From positions 1 to 6,008 of the forward strand of contig JAJYNT010000028.1 in the NCBI GenBank assembly GCA_021786215.1: a DNA stretch of 6,008 nt, in the 5' to 3' direction. This document shows positions 5,853-6,008 of the stretch, in pieces (the first letter of the stretch is position 1; every line of letters begins with the position of its first letter). The notes under the pieces were generated by a model, which had not been told where the DNA came from, made no database searches, and worked only from the letters and a program-made list of their open reading frames with translations. A program made the position numbers and the translations under genes. Source of the DNA: Chloroflexota bacterium (GTDB lineage: Bacteria; Chloroflexota; UBA6077).

Positions 5853-5970
5853 TCCCGTGCCTACGAGGTTAGCTGACGGGCTCGGGCTGAAAGAGTAGCC
5901 CTACGTGCGCCTCCCGCACGATTCGCCCCATTCCTTGGTTCCCCCGCTCCCTGGACAGGAACTCGGCCCG
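5853..5970 (-). promoter_or_regulatory. cyclic-di-AMP riboswitch (ydaO/yuaA type) aptamer
   Basis: Read on the minus strand, this carries the conserved ydaO/yuaA blocks in order: GCCGAGTTCC (5967-5958), GGGGGAACC (5945-5937), GGGGCGAATC just after it, a variable hairpin with a perfect 6-bp stem (CGTGCG/CGCACG, 5920-5904), TAGGGCTAC, CCCGAGCCCGTCAG, and the near-invariant CAGCTAACCTCGTAGGC (5875-5859). In the known class, c-di-AMP binds two sites of a pseudo-symmetric fold and usually turns expression off. Targets are often cell-wall hydrolases and potassium or osmolyte transporters. The next minus-strand gene is the winged-helix protein at 5685. Outer P1 pairing looks imperfect here, so its exact ends are approximate. 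The promoter is probably at or beyond the window edge; TATAGT at 6008-6003 is a possible -10. Confidence 0.9.
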
Positions 5971-6008
5971 CGACGTGTGCTCACTTTTATGCAACTGAAG
6001 GCACTATA

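Overview
The window is GC-rich (about 60% by eye), densely coded bacterial chromosome. Four observations point to Chloroflexota or a related deep lineage. These are a stand-alone XPB/Ssl2-like 'helicase-associated domain' protein without a motor, a CBS-DRTGG-CBS family II pyrophosphatase, a ydaO/yuaA-type cyclic-di-AMP riboswitch, and the mix of GC-rich codons with ordinary TTGACA/TATAAT-like promoters. Actinomycetota or a GC-rich Bacillota relative cannot be excluded. There is no sign of a mobile element, CRISPR array, tRNA or rRNA.

Layout, left to right. (1) 15-1916, minus: a 633-residue helicase-associated (XPB/Ssl2 N-terminal-like) protein. (2) 1917-1999: a divergent intergenic region with a good sigma70-type promoter for the right-hand gene and an imperfect 10-bp inverted repeat over that promoter. 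(3) 2000-2626, plus: a glyoxalase-II-like metallo-beta-lactamase-fold hydrolase, convergent with the next gene and only 19 nt from it. (4) 2646-4292, minus: a manganese-dependent inorganic pyrophosphatase with a regulatory CBS-DRTGG-CBS insert. (5) 4161-4435: a tandem duplication (unit 132 bp, 44 codons) across the thiE/pyrophosphatase junction. It leaves a 42-codon copy of the pyrophosphatase N-terminus, ended by TAA, between the two genes. (6) 4424-5095, minus: thiamine-phosphate synthase (thiE) with its own promoter and a strong Shine-Dalgarno. (7) 5186-5223: a perfect 16-bp hairpin just upstream of the thiE promoter. (8) 5269-5685, minus: a small unrecognised winged-helix-like protein. (9) 5686-6008: its long leader, whose distal half is a clear c-di-AMP riboswitch aptamer.

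The minus-strand genes on the right appear to form two units. One is riboswitch leader then winged-helix gene, closed by hairpins. The other is promoter, thiE, duplicated N-terminal mini-ORF, then pyrophosphatase. ThiE releases pyrophosphate, so its tight coupling to a pyrophosphatase makes metabolic sense. In the ancestral arrangement the thiE stop and the pyrophosphatase start overlapped as TGATG, and that junction is still present at the thiE-proximal copy. The two points most worth following up are the tandem duplication that inserted a terminated mini-ORF into the coupled junction, and the c-di-AMP riboswitch ahead of an uncharacterised regulator-like gene.
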